A stretch of 64,000 nucleotides of DNA from Eurosta solidaginis (GCF_040869045.1 NC_090319.1:389375601-389439600); one strand, 5' to 3'; shown: positions 13,281 to 24,610, numbered from the stretch's first letter. Made by a program: numbers and translations. The notes: a model not told the origin generated them from the sequence alone.

Positions 13281-13700
13281 GATAAGAAGAAGAAAAAGCC
13301 AAGAAGAATAAGAATTAAGATCAGAAAAATAAGAATAATAAGAAGAGGGGAAAAGAGTATGAAAAGGAGAAGAAACAAAATAGGAAGAATTAACCAAGAA
13401 CAAGAAGAAGAAGACGGAGAGTAAGAAGAATAAGAAGGTGGAAAGTAAGAGGGAGAAGAAGAATAATAAGAAAAGGAATAAGAAGAGAAGATAACTATTT
13501 GGAATAGAAGAAGTAGGTTAGAAAGAGAGGAAGGAAAAGGAGAAAAATGAGAAAAAGACAAAAAGAAAATGAAAAGAAGATGAAAATAGGAAGAGATAAA
13601 AAAGAGGGGAAGAAGACGAAGGAGAATAGGAAACAGAAGAAAAAGAAAAAGAAGAGTGAAAGGAGAGGAAAATCAAAATAAGACGAAAAAGCGAAGAAGT
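13281..13700 (+). repeat. Polypurine (A/G) tract flanking the hexamer array
   Basis: Over about 400 bp the plus strand is almost entirely A and G with occasional T and little C (agaagaagaa, aagaggggaa and similar). It looks like an eroded extension of the neighbouring AAGGAT array, in which the regular hexamer has drifted but the strand bias survives. The Phe/Ser-rich minus-strand frames at 13265-13715 are low-complexity artefacts. Confidence 0.85.
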
Positions 13701-14039
13701 CGACGACACACACATGGCGATATGACTTAAAACGGGCAGTCCTACAACGTTTAATGCATTTGCCGCTGTTGAGACTACAAAGTGTTAGTTAAATTGCCCA
13801 ATAAGTGAAAACGGCTATTGCCTAACGTTAGAGCAAATTTGACATTGAAATTTCATTTGCTTACAATTTCATATTTTATTTTTTTTGCCTAGAGGCGTCT
13901 CATTAATAAGCAAATCCAAAGCGTGTGAAGCAACGGGAAATAGTTGAATTGATTGTGAAATAAATGAACACAAAATTATAGCGTCATGACTGCTTTATCG
14001 ACTTCAAAACATTTAAATTAAAAATACAAATAAATTATT

Positions 14040-14272
14040 GGCGAGACTTACCTCTGAGGAGGTTTGGTCCAAGCTTCTCTTCCGATACGCGTCGTGCTCA
14101 TTTTCATTTTCTCTACAAATTGGCAAGACGGGACCGACATATTTTCTGCCGACTCCGAACGCACTACGCATTCAAATGAATTTTTTTTGAGAAGTTTTTC
14201 ATGGCAGAAATACACTCGGAGAGTTAGCCCAATCACTGCCATTGGAGCCCGTAACTTGGCTGCTCTTTAGCA
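14040..14272 (-). repeat. Diverged SINE-body fragment
   Basis: The order 'gcttctcttcc' ... 'cgtcgtgctca' ... 'aaattggcaagacgggacc' ... 'catggcagaaatacac' ... 'cactgcc' matches the body of the SINE at 17373-17736 in the same orientation. The tRNA-like head, expected to the right, is not present, so this is a 5'-truncated copy. The frames at 14048-14270 on both strands are by-products. Confidence 0.8.
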
Positions 14273-14728
14273 AAATAATTGTAACAGCATTTCCTAAACT
14301 GCGACATTTTGGAGAAGAGTCTGAAAGTGTAATATGTGATTGATCGATGGTAATGTAGAATAAAGAAAGTAACGAAAGACCTCTACGCACGGCTCTCCAT
14401 ATAAGCTGTGTCGAAGCAACGCATTACGGGTATTATGATTTTGACTCGCTGTAGGTGAGTACAGAATCCTAAATAAGTGTGAGTTTGTAATACTTATTTT
14501 TCTGGAGATTAAATAGTAAGAAATAAGTGAGAAATTCTCAAATTCTAAACGGTAAAAAAGCATTGTTACTCTGCACATTTATAAAGGAGTACTTTTCCCA
14601 TCCATTAGCGTTTTGATTTGATCCTTCCTTGCGCTTCATATTTAAAAAAGATGACATTTACATGCTTCCACAAGCTTCATATTTCCAATGCCAGTTTTAC
14701 TTTCATTATGCATTATTTGTTTTTGTGT
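14273..14728. other. Non-coding DNA between SINE fragment and DINE-1-like element
   Basis: No repeat or coding signal recognised. The 94-codon minus frame at 14294-14578 has no domain. Confidence 0.4.
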
Positions 14729-15658
14729 TATACCCAGCTGTATTTGTATACAGGGTATTATAACTTTGATTGCATAACGGTTGGTTGTACAGGTGTAAAT
14801 GCATCGAGATAGATATAGCCTTCCATATATCAAAATCATCAGTATTGAAAAAAATTTGATTGAGCCATGTCCGTACGTCCGTCCGTCTGCCCTTTAACAC
14901 GATAACTTGAGTAAGTATTGAGATATCTTCACCAAATTTGGTACATGAGCTTATCTGAACCCAGAATAGGTGGCTATTGAAAAAGAGCGAAATTGGATGA
15001 TAACCACGCCCACTTTTAATATATATAACATTTTGGAAAACGCAAAAAACCTGATTGTTTAGTAAATGATACACCTAGAATGTTGAAATTTGACAAGTGG
15101 ACTAATATTGAGACTCTTGATAAAAATTTTTAAAATGGGCGTAACACCGACCACTTGTGATAAAATCAATTTCACAAATATTATTAATAATAAATCAAAA
15201 ATCATTAAACCTTTCGTAACAAAATTCGGCAGGGAGGTTGACCTTGCTATAAGGAATGATTTGACGAAAAATTAACGAAATCGGTTAAGGACCACGCCCA
15301 CTTTTATATAAAAGCTTTTTAAAAGGGTCGTGGACGAAAATAATAAGCTATACCTTTGCAAAAAAGAGCTTTATCTCAATGGTATTTAATTTGTCAAGTG
15401 GATTTATAACAATAAATAGGAAAAACTTCAAATAAAAAAAAATGGGCTCGGCACCGCCCCTTTTATGACTAAGTAATTTTCTATGTTTCGGGAGCCATAA
15501 CTCGAATAAAATGAGTTCAGAATAGAACCATATGTATGTGTAATATTGCGCAGCCTTGTAACACTATCAAGCATACAAGACAAAAAAACAACAGCATTTC
15601 AAATGTACAGCTGGGTATGTAATGTTCGGTTTCACCAGAACTTAGACTTCCTTACTGG
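14729..15658 (+). mobile_element. DINE-1/Helentron-like element, complete 930-bp divergent subfamily
   Basis: The left end reads TATACCCAGCTGTA and is followed by the shared segment 'cataacggttggttgtacag' and a GTCC-type tract near 14868-14887. The right end has the matching inner repeat TACAGCTGGGTAT near 15605-15617, a hairpin at 15624-15641 (GTTCGG paired with CAGAAC, one mismatch) and the terminal CTTACTGG. The body keeps the 'ccacgcccac' boxes but lacks the ~130-bp tail units of the larger copies. Because both ends changed together (CAGCTGTA/TACAGCTG against CAGTTGAG/CTCAACTG elsewhere), this is a separate subfamily, not a damaged copy. Confidence 0.88.
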
Positions 15659-16082
15659 TTTTCTTTTTGTTTTTATAGTTGTATTATTTTTCGACATGAA
15701 CAATATTTGGAAAATAGCAATTGATTTGAAGCAGAAAGGATATGTCTGTTTGTGCATTTGTGCTGAAATTGTGTAACAAATCGTGAAAAATTAAAAGTGG
15801 CAACATGAGGGCAGAAATAAAAGAAACGACGGAGGAGTCACAGAAGGTAGAAAATTGCTAATGGCAGTTATGAAACATTTTTAAAGTGGAAGCTGGTGCT
15901 ATTAAGCGAGTATTTTGATGTGCACAAGTTAATAAAATGATGATGATAAATTCTTGTGTTTCTTGATTTTAGTAGAAGTAGTTATTATTTTGATTTAGCG
16001 CAACACTTAAATTATTATTTATTAAATACAAGCATATCGAAGTTATTTTTTGTGCCTCATATTTTTGGAAATATATTCACGG

Positions 16083-16290
16083 CAGCAGCAATAGCTTGGC
16101 GGTTACGTGCTCGCTCGCACCGAAGGTCCGTCAAGTCCCAGCAGCGTGGAAATTATTTTGGAAAAGTTCTTCTTAGCTAGGACGTCCCTCGGCAGTGATT
16201 TAGCAAACACTCCGAGTGGATTTCTATCATGACTGGTTGATGCCGTTTAGAGATGGCATAAGACTCGACGGTCCCTAATTGGTAATTTGT
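16083..16290 (+). repeat. SINE copy with degenerate tRNA-like head, plus orientation
   Basis: 'cctcggcagtg' ... 'ccgagtggatttct' ... 'gacggtccc' follows the SINE body read in the sense direction of the 17373-17736 copy. Upstream, 'ggcggttacgtgctcgc' sits where that copy has its A box (tggtagcgtgctc), while the B-box position is poorly preserved. Age and divergence prevent finding target-site duplications. The 74-codon frame at 15956-16180 partly overlaps it and is not supported as a gene. Confidence 0.6.
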
Positions 16291-16499
16291 AGAAAAAACG
16301 CAAAAGCAGCAAAAAATGTACTAACTTTGCCGTTGCCATTAATAATATATATAATAATAACATACTTATACAACCATGAGATAATGCAACACAGCTGACG
16401 TAAAAGGTATCCAGGTGTGCTGCTCATTTATCGGGAAGCGGCCAATTACCATAATTTACATAGCTTAACAGAGGTAGCTTTACCAGAAACAAGAAATTT

Positions 16500-16862
16500 C
16501 CGAGACAAGTGGTAGTGGGACTGGGGCTGCGACTGGCAATGGGACTGGGAATAAGGGATGGAAAAGAATATAAAGAACTAGAGATAATAAATATGAAGGA
16601 GGGACAAACAGACTGAGAAAACGACAAAATAAGACGAAGGTAGAGGAATAGGAACACATGAAGCATTTGAGAGAGAAGTAGAAGCTACAGAGAAAACAAA
16701 GGAGTTAAAAGATGGAAGGGAGAAAGAGACGCTGAGAGAAGGGCTAATTGAATAATAAAGGAAAGAAAAGAGAGGGGGAGGCAGATTTAAAGGTAAAAAG
16801 TTCTTAAAATATATGTAAATAGACCAAAATTGGGGCAGAACAACGTCTGCCAGATCAGGTAG
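16500..16862 (+). mobile_element. Non-autonomous Helitron 3' region, plus orientation
   Basis: A GGGACTG-type minisatellite (16507-16555), 'ataagggatggaaaagaata' and a purine-rich stretch lead to the hairpin GGCAGAACAACGTCTGCC at 16834-16851. Eleven bases later comes GTAG followed by T, near-canonical for a Helitron end (CTRR before T). The same order, reverse-complemented, occurs at 27433-27795, which shows a repeat family with this hairpin as its end. The 5' end was not located. Confidence 0.72.
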
Positions 16863-17360
16863 TGTATTATTAGTTTAAATTATTCAAATGATGCATGTAA
16901 ACAAAAGCTAAGGTTTAGAGAAAGCTTCGAAAAATCATTATGACAAGCTTTCTTTTAGAAATTTCTTATAAGCTTACATTTATAAGCTTAAAAGCAAAGA
17001 GCGCTTTCCATCATTTTACTCTTACTTCTAAAGGTTTTGTAAACATAAAATCAATGTTTTGTAATTTTGGGGTTCATTTGAGAAATCTTTTCATAAACTT
17101 ACTTTACGTTTACTTTGCTTTTTGGAATATTCTACATAAAGTCTAACAGTGTGCATGAAAGCTTCGATATCATGTGGAAACGATTTTGTTGAAACTTGTT
17201 ATTGATATCATTATCATTTTTGGAACTTTCTATATGAAGTACGTGATTGATGAGATGTGCTTTTCATAGCACAGTCGTTGTGTTTTTTGAGTACCAATTA
17301 ATTACAGGAATTCGTATCCTATTTCTCCATAGAAAATATTTTTGAAATGCTATACTGAAA

Positions 17361-17748
17361 GTTCTTACAACATAAATAAAAATAAATGTAAGGCGCGATA
17401 ACCTCCGAAGAGATCTAAGGCCGAGCTTCTCTTCCAATTTGCGTCGTGCTCCTCTTGATTTTCCCTATAAATTGGCCGGACGGGACCTACATGTTTTATG
17501 CCTACTCCGAGCGGCATCTGAAAGGCAGATGAGTTTTAACTGAGAGCGTTTCATGGCAGAAATACACCCGGAGCGCTTTCCAAACACTGCCGAGGGGCCA
17601 CCCTGCTTGGAAAAATTGTCTTCTAATTGAAAAACCTTATTTCTAAAATTTTGATGTTGCTTTGCCCGGGGTGTGAACCCAGGGCATAAGGTGTGCTAGG
17701 AAGAGCACGCTACCATCACACCGCGGTGGTTGCCGTGTTCTTACAACA
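17361..17748 (-). repeat. Complete tRNA-derived SINE with 12-bp target-site duplication
   Basis: The element proper is 17373-17736. Direct repeats GTTCTTACAACA flank it at 17361-17372 and 17737-17748. On the minus strand its head reads ccaccgcggtgtgatggtag with an A-box-like TGGTAGCGTGCTC (17703-17715) and a B-box-like GGTTCACACCC (17669-17679), with the spacing of an RNA polymerase III internal promoter. The body carries 'ggtgtatttctgccatgaaa' and 'gtaggtcccgtccggccaat', and the 3' end is an A/T-rich tail (ttatttttattta). SINEs of this kind are mobilised by LINE machinery. Three further partial copies lie in this window. Confidence 0.9.
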
Positions 17749-18594
17749 GCATGGATATATGTACATATGTAACTAAGTTTACCTAATTAACAAAAATATT
17801 TGTATGTACCATAAAATTAAGAGCATCATAATTCAGCCCTAGTATATCTGCAAATGAGTGAAAGCCATTGAAAGCAGACAACTCAATTGAGTTGCACAAA
17901 CAAAAATAAATAAATAAATAAAACATTAGTAGGTAGCTGAGGGTCAATATACCAGTAATAATGAGTAATTACTTCATTGGACATGCAAGTTTATATGAAC
18001 TAATGCCAAGAAAACATGAACATTTTTATTGTACTTTCATAAATTGTCTAAAGGCGTTGAAACATTGAACCCACGCAAAAACTCATCAAAGAGTCGAACC
18101 TGATTTTATTATTAAATTCTCACCAGTAAAATGAATGCAATAAGTGTTGTAATCATACATATTTATTAGAGATGGAATTTTTTAAATTTTTGAGCAACAA
18201 TGTGCTTTTCGGTAGCAATCAATATCAATCAACTTCCTCGCAAAGCGCTTTTCATTACCTGTGTTGGGATTGAGAACGTTTCAAAATTAATAGCTTTTTG
18301 TATGAAACTTTCGTTTATCCTTATCTGAACCGAATCTTTGGGGTAGACAGCGATGTAGATATGATCGCTGCGAGCAAAAAAAACTCCGAGGATTCTCCAT
18401 CCGGTAGTTTTATATAGGAATCGGATATCCAAAACCAAGCCTTCCATATTTTGATGTGTAAAGTGGGGTCGAATCGAGGCTGGCTGCCATCTCAATGTAT
18501 GTCAAGATTGGGTCAAAATGCCCTGAAGAACTCAAAACTCAACCTTGTGAAAACAAGTTTTTGCGAAAAACTTTCTGTCAATTCAGAAAGCAGC
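17749..18594. other. Non-coding DNA, nothing recognised
   Basis: Unique-looking AT-rich sequence. The 88-codon minus frame at 18229-18495 has mixed composition and no domain I recognise. I leave it unannotated as a gene because it has neither flanking exons nor conservation evidence. Confidence 0.35.
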
Positions 18595-19375
18595 TTACTT
18601 CCTGGACTATTGCTTTTTTGAAACATAACTTTCTTGGAGTCTGCTATGTATTACATTGAACGGTTTTTGAGACCGCTTACTTATTCCAACCCGATTACAT
18701 TTTTGAAACCAGTGGTTTTTTCGAAACGATTAATTTTTTGATATTTTTTTGATTGGGTCCCTCCTTTGGAACCGATTATGTTTAAGACCAGTTAATATTT
18801 GGGAACCGTTTACGGGTTTATTTTTTGAGACTAGCTGCTTTTTTGAAATCGGTTACTTTAAGCGGTTTTTGGTAATTGGTTACAGTTTTCCGAACATTTA
18901 CTACAGGGACTAATATTTGTAACTGGTTATTCTATTAGATTCGGTTAATTTTTTAATTCGCCTAATTTTTGGGCACGGTTACCTATTGGAATTCGGAAAT
19001 ATATTTTGACCTGATAACTTTGCACCCGTTTATTTTTTCGAAAATTGTTGCTTTTTGAAACCAGCCATATTTTTGTAGCCGATTGATTTTGGGCACGATT
19101 TTTATGAAAGCGGCTACTTTTGGAACCAGACCATATTTTTGGTAACCGGTTACATGTTGGACCCGGCTATTTTTTTGAACAGGTTTATTTATTGGTTATT
19201 CTTTTGAAGCAGCTTATTTTTGGACACAGTGATTCTTTTGAAACCGATATATGGGAACCGGGTTTGGGAGCATCCGTTGGTTTTTGGAACCACTTATTTC
19301 TTGGACCCGGTTATATTTTTGAGGTTGTTTCTTTTTGTACCCACTGTTTGTTTTAACAAGTTAGTTTCTGAAAAT
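18595..19375 (+). repeat. Degenerate TTTTTGGAACCGGTTA array
   Basis: About 780 bp of imperfect 20-24 bp units combining a T-run, G(A)AACC and GGTTAC or GATTA, for example 'tttttgaaaccagtggtttt' and 'tttttggaaccacttatttc'. Units are heavily diverged and out of phase, suggesting an old satellite-like expansion. Two overlapping plus frames at 19120-19441 translate the units and are not genes. Confidence 0.8.
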
Positions 19376-19698
19376 GAATACAAATTTAAAATTTTCAATA
19401 TATTTTTCACACTTTCTTGCATAAAGCTCAATATTTGGTAAAAATCTTTTACATCTTAAATAGTTTTTGTTTTGAATAACAAAATAACCCAGGATTTAGA
19501 ATAAAAAGGATAAATAGGATGTATTCGAAGTCCTATTTATGTATTTCATGGCAAAGCTCTAAAAGGTATGCGATTATCGGAATGATTGCTATTAATTTGT
19601 TTTTATATATTGTACAGTGTAGTTCGTTTCAACTAAGAATTGGGAAATATTTTCGCCAATAATTTGCACAAAGCATAAATATCTAACCGAACACTTAC

Positions 19699-20289
19699 AT
19701 ATTGTAACGAATTTACTGGCAAATCCTCTTATTTCAAATCTTCTACCGAGGTTCGAATCACTAAACTGTTGAATAAATAACTCCAATATTGAATAATGGA
19801 AAAATGGCCTTTATTAAAGTACTTCACAATAGCACTTATACTTTGCAACTAACTTGCTTAATAACCAAACTGACTGATAGCTTAAATGAAACTGATCTAT
19901 TGCCCGACAGATAGCGTGCTTAACTGAAAACTGCTTATAACGGCTCTACCGCTGATGCTTTTATACTCTGTGATTTCCTCGTGGCATCTTCTAGGCGCTT
20001 CCAGAATTTACTTAGTTTTATAAATTTCTCAGCTACAACTACAGATGTATAATTTTTATAGATTCTCTCATACCTTGTATGTGTGAGCGACACTTCCACA
20101 ATCACAATTGCATACATTTAGGAGCATTTCAGATAAGATATCTGCATGTGCTTGTGCGTTGCTTCTCCGCCGCGTGCACGCGTATGTGTAGACATAATGA
20201 TTGAATTATTGATTTGAATTCACGTCACTGCTTAGCATCGGCCTAGAGACGGCAGTACCCTTTAGTGCCGCCAACATTCGTAACAATAT
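19699..20289 (+). mobile_element. Solo LTR with 4-bp target-site duplication (ATAT)
   Basis: The LTR is 19703-20285 (583 bp). It starts TGTAACGAAT and ends ATTCGTAACA (inverted ends, one mismatch), flanked by ATAT on both sides (19699-19702 and 20286-20289). It aligns along its length with the LTR at 51662-52248, including 'cactaaactgttgaataaat' and 'aatggcctttattaaagtac'. No internal gag/pol sequence adjoins it, so it is a solo LTR left by LTR-LTR recombination. TG..CA ends with a 4-bp duplication suit a Ty3/Gypsy-type element; the family name is not known to me. The 64-codon and 60-codon minus frames inside are incidental. Confidence 0.9.
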
Positions 20290-20371
20290 ATAATGCAAAA
20301 GTTGTCGCATAGGTTGGACGAAAAGTGAACTTCCTCCAAATCGACTGAGCGACAACTTTTGCATTATATTA
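20286..20371. repeat. Short inverted-repeat element (~86 bp) with 21-bp arms
   Basis: ATATAATGCAAAAGTTGTCGC at the left is answered by GCGACAACTTTTGCATTATAT at the right, enclosing about 44 bp. The arms are perfect. The left tip coincides with the duplicated ATAT created by the neighbouring LTR, so the LTR entered the end of this element. It may be a very small MITE, or simply a hairpin. TA-type target duplication is possible but cannot be separated from the AT-rich tips. Confidence 0.8.
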
Positions 20372-20677
20372 GTCTACCGCAAATATATTTGTGCTTTGCG
20401 CATTTAAGAACTGTCGCTTTATTTGTTTCGGGATTGATATCCCTAATATTTTTGAATATGTTCCATTCCTTTTACTCATGAGCAATTCCTCTGCGTTCTA
20501 TGGGTCATCGTGTAATTGAGTATTGCGAAAATAATTAGGACCAATGTTTGTTCGCCTACACTAGTGTAATAAAAAAAAAAAAAAACAATTTAATAAATAT
20601 CCTTAACAACATAATCACGAATAAAAATTGCGGCACATAAACCATATTGGACACCGGGGCGTATCAGTAATATTCAC

Positions 20678-21304
20678 GCCTGTTCTGGATTCCGATTCCG
20701 ATCAATTTTTTCGGAATCGAAATGGATTGGTGTTCTCAATTTCGATTCCGACCAAAAATTATCGGTTTGAAAAGTATTGCCTCTGAGCAGTCGGAATGAA
20801 AATTAATTGGCAGATTATACACAAATGTTGCGATATTTGTCTTTCAAATAATTTTTTTTAAATTCTTCATTTTATTTGGAAGAGTTGTGTGTATTTTTTG
20901 TTTAAATTTGAGTTAAATTGGCATAATAAATCTTTCTTTAAAAACTTCTATCAAGAAATCTATTAGGCAAACAAATCGATGCTGATCGAAATGAAGTCGA
21001 CCTGTTCTGAATTCCGATCCATCGCATTTTTACGATTCGCACGCACAATTGCACGTATTCTTGCATCTGCGCATCAAAAACCATATCTGCAGGCATTTTT
21101 TAATTAAAATAAAATTTTATGATACTTAAACCAAAACACATAAACAAAAACAGCTGATTAAACTGGTTACCGAATCGGAATGAAAACGATTCGAAATCGA
21201 CTTCGAATCGATTTTTTACAATCGGAATTGAGAACACCAAATAGAAACCGAGTCGAAATCAATGTCGTTTTACTTTTCATTCCGAGTCGGAATTCAGAAC
21301 AGGC
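20678..21304. mobile_element. Inverted-repeat MITE-like element, 627 bp
   Basis: The left end GCCTGTTCTGGATTCCGATT mirrors the right end AATTCAGAACAGGC when reverse-complemented. The similarity continues inward through 'ggtgttctcaatttcgattc' on the left and 'cggaattgagaacacc' on the right, giving arms of roughly 110-130 bp with mismatches and small indels. A further related word occurs inside at about 21001. No transposase-like frame is present. I found no clear target-site duplication, so the superfamily is unassigned. Confidence 0.75.
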
Positions 21305-22079
21305 CTGATTATATTCGTGCGTTTATAAAATCAATACTGCTGCGTCGAGGTGATGAGAGAAATGATTTGCGAAAGTTTCTTTTTTTTTAGCACATTATAT
21401 GACCATTCAGCTTTGGTATGAGGTTAAAGCTTAGTTGAGTTTTCCCGATAAACTCAATCAATAAAAATAAAATGGACTGATTTCAGTTGTTTCGAATTTT
21501 CGTTTGTACCATCAAACCCTATGCATTTGAAAACTTTTTTTAACTTTTCTCACGCACCGTGATCTACAAAAAATTAAAAGTAAGCACAGCAAATTATTGG
21601 TAAATCGAGTGCATCGAACACCACGCACTTTTCCTTTAGTACATTCGAGCTATGGCCGCCATCAACGACAGCTATGCTGGTAATATTGCGGCATGAAAAT
21701 GAAAACTGCATTTCCTCATTAACGAAGTTTGCATGCCGCGTAATTTATTCCATTTGTCCATATTAGCACCAAAATCTATACATAAGGATTTAAGTGCTTC
21801 GACTCAGAGCGTGACTCCGCCAAAATTCGTTTGTATATACATATTTTGTACAAGAGACAGAAGACGCGTAGAAATTTCGATTACCGTTAGTATATGAGCG
21901 AAGACTTTGTTTTGAGTTTGATGCGTAAATATCTTTGCTCACGGTATAAGGAAATCCAAAATGTAAGAGTAAGTTAATGTAGGCGTAATTGTAATCACTA
22001 GACTTTATCTTAGAGTGAAACGAATTTATGCATAAAAGTTGATATGAGCGAAATCAGTCAGCAAATTAAGGCAAGACAA

Positions 22080-22515
22080 AGCGTGTTATCAATTTGTTAT
22101 CGAAGTGTTAATTGTTTGTAATATTGAGTTATCGGTTTGCAGTAGACGAGTTAAGGGCGAATTATAAGTGTGCTTTCGACGAAGTATCGATTTGTTTCGA
22201 TGCGCTATAAATTTGCTTTCGATGAGTGGCCGAATCGTTAAAAGTCATCTATTAGTTTTCGGAAAGTTTTCGATTTATTAAAATAATGCTATCGATGTAC
22301 TGTCAGAAATTATTCATTAATCATCGAAAATAATCGATTACCATACGAAAATTTATAAAATTATCGATTTGTGATCGAAAAGTTATACAAAATGTATGGA
22401 AAAGCTACTGACCTGTTATCAAAAAGTGTTACTAAATTGTCTTCCGCCTAATATCGACTTGTTATCGACGACTCATAAGTTTATTATGAAACAAATATCG
22501 ATAAAACCCCAATAT
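22080..22515 (+). repeat. Degenerate TTATCGATTTG satellite-like array (orientation A)
   Basis: Words such as GTTATCGA, TATCGATTTG and GTTTCGAT recur every 15-30 bp for about 430 bp. The same words, reverse-complemented as TCGATAAC, form the arrays at 24005, 25975 and 27215. No coding frame spans it. Confidence 0.75.
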
Positions 22516-22555
22516 AAAATCTATGATATATCTATAAACCGTCCTTAGCAAGCCT

Positions 22556-22840
22556 ATAAGACACCAGGTGAGGGATTCAAGAGGTTGATAAGCGCAATAC
22601 AAAGCTTTATAGCCTCATAATCTTCGCAATCCAATTGTCAGCCCCACCTTCCCGAGAGCAGTCCTGTTACAGATATGAATGTATCAAATATTTATCAGGC
22701 TACGCTTTGGCAACCTCAAATCCATAATGAAACTAGAGGTTGTGGGGTGATATGACCTAGAAAGATTAATTTGATTATGTTAAACCGTTCCCGAGATGGC
22801 CGGCCATGTACCTTATTGACATCGATAACACTCCGCCTCC
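22556..22840 (+). repeat. LINE 3' UTR copy, internally deleted
   Basis: 'ttgataagcgcaatacaaag' near 22584 and 'cgttcccgagatggccggcc' followed by 'tgacatcgataacactcc' near 22785-22832 match the 3' untranslated region at 5260-5400 and, reversed, at 39500-39870. Between 'taccttatt' and 'gacatcgataac' about 50 bp present in the other copies are missing. No coding sequence of the LINE is attached. Confidence 0.75.
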
Positions 22841-24004
22841 AACCCAGTCACTTTTCAGAAACAAATACGTTGTTTTCATAAAGCGATTCGGTTTTGGCTA
22901 CCAGCATTTGATACTTAGCACGAATAATAGCAAGCACTCGCTTAGTTGATCTCGAAAGTATCATGACGATGTTTATATGTCAATACTTGTGTTCGTATAT
23001 GTTCAAATGTTAATTTGCAACAACAACAACTGCAAAATACAAAATTAGAAAGCACTTTGAGCTAAAGAGTTTCATATAGAAATTTCTGTGAAATGACAAA
23101 TTGGTAAATGCAGCGAAATAACCATAATTTTATTAGGGCTGCAAGCAATGTTTTTGCAGTTGAAGTTACCATTGACGTACGTGTGTTTACATTAGAAGAC
23201 CAATGAGGTTAGAAAGTCCATAATAATAAATAACAGTAAGTGCTACAAATTGTGTAATTTGCTTTGGGCAACACTCTCAATTGCATGCTCCTCTGCTTCC
23301 CATTTATACGATTTGCATATGAATATTCTGTTTCATAATCAGATTGCATTACAAAGGCTTAAGTTCTTGGAAACATGGCATGACTTAATCTCCTGCATGC
23401 TCAATTCAATAATTTTGTGAGTTTTTATTGTTTGCCTTTTATTCGTTTTCATTTTTTGTTTGAGCACATTTATAATTGACTTTATAATCTCATTAACATA
23501 TTAAATGCATTTGAGTTTTTGCTTAGTATTTTTACTCATTTAAACTTTGTTAAGCCAATCTCCAATGATGAAGAGGTGCTTCGCATGTCTATCAAAAAAA
23601 GTGGTTCTCTTCACAGTTTATTGTGTAACAATAACGGTACTTACGTATATTTGAGTGGCTTCATTTTCTGCCACTTGAGTGTCCAGTATCTCTGGCCGAG
23701 CTCATTTAGCACGCATACTTCCTGCCAGGTGGCGGTATATAGAAAGTAATTAAAAACTTGTTAAATAAAAAGCAATTTAAATAAACAAATAACTTAATAA
23801 AAATTAAAAATAAAATTACTCAAAGCAGTCATTCATATGATAGTGTTTGGTGGACGTGTTTATCCCTGCTTATTTGTTAGTTTTTTTGCTTCAGTGCAAA
23901 TATGCGCTAACAAAGATCACTTTTCTATAACGGTTAATTCATTTTGGGGTTTTGTGGGAAGAGTTTCACTGGCTTCTTATCGGTAACAACCAATTGCCAA
24001 GCCA
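22841..24004. other. Non-coding DNA, nothing recognised
   Basis: A short (CAA)n run near 23020 is the only simple repeat. The 76-codon frame at 23519-23749 has no recognised domain. Confidence 0.4.
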
Positions 24005-24610
24005 TCAGGTTTTTATAATTTTTTTATCGGCTTGTTAAAGTGCAATATATATGTATATATATGAGTAATAAATTTGTTTTGAGGATTTATCGGTATCTCT
24101 TTTTTCAATAGAAAATCGATAAGTTTTCGATAACTTTGTGACATTCTGTCGATAATTTTTCGACAAGTATTCCAAAACGTTTCGTAAACTTTTAGATATC
24201 TTTGTGATAACTTATCGATAACTTTTCGATAAATACTCGACAATTTTCCGATAGCAAATCTATAGCCTTTCTATATCATATATATATAGTTAAATTTTCC
24301 GAAGCAAATCGAAAACTTTTTGATAAAAGATCGATTACTTTTCGATAACAAGTCAATCAATAATCTTTACTTTTTATTAACTCCTCGCTAAAAAATAGGT
24401 AACTTATTTATAATCTTTTCTTTCGGAAACATTTATATCACTTCGAAATCAAATCGATCTATGGTCGGTAATTGGTTAAATGTAGGTTACTGATTTGTAA
24501 TAGGTGTGTAAAAATCCAATAACCCATAAATAAGAAATGGAATCCACCCCAAAAGCCGTCAATAGCTAAGCGATAACTCATCGATAAAAAATCGTTGACA
24601 CTTCCACAAC
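24005..24610 (-). repeat. Degenerate CGATAACTTTTCGATAA array (orientation B)
   Basis: Many copies of TTTTCGATAA, CGATAACTTT and TCGATTACTTTTCG occur, including the palindrome TATCGATA near 24213. It is the reverse complement of the array at 22080-22515. The minus-strand frame at 24013-24243 reads the repeat (IDKLSQRY-like periodicity) and is not a gene. Confidence 0.78.

Noticed and set aside
12651..13403. 250-codon and 211-codon open frames on opposite strands
   Set aside because: Both are direct translations of the AAGGAT hexamer (Ile-Leu and Arg-Ile runs), with no start context or conserved domain.
17640..17736. Genuine tRNA gene on the minus strand
   Set aside because: The A- and B-box-like words belong to the head of a SINE with a body, tail and target duplications; a cloverleaf with paired acceptor ends is not evident.
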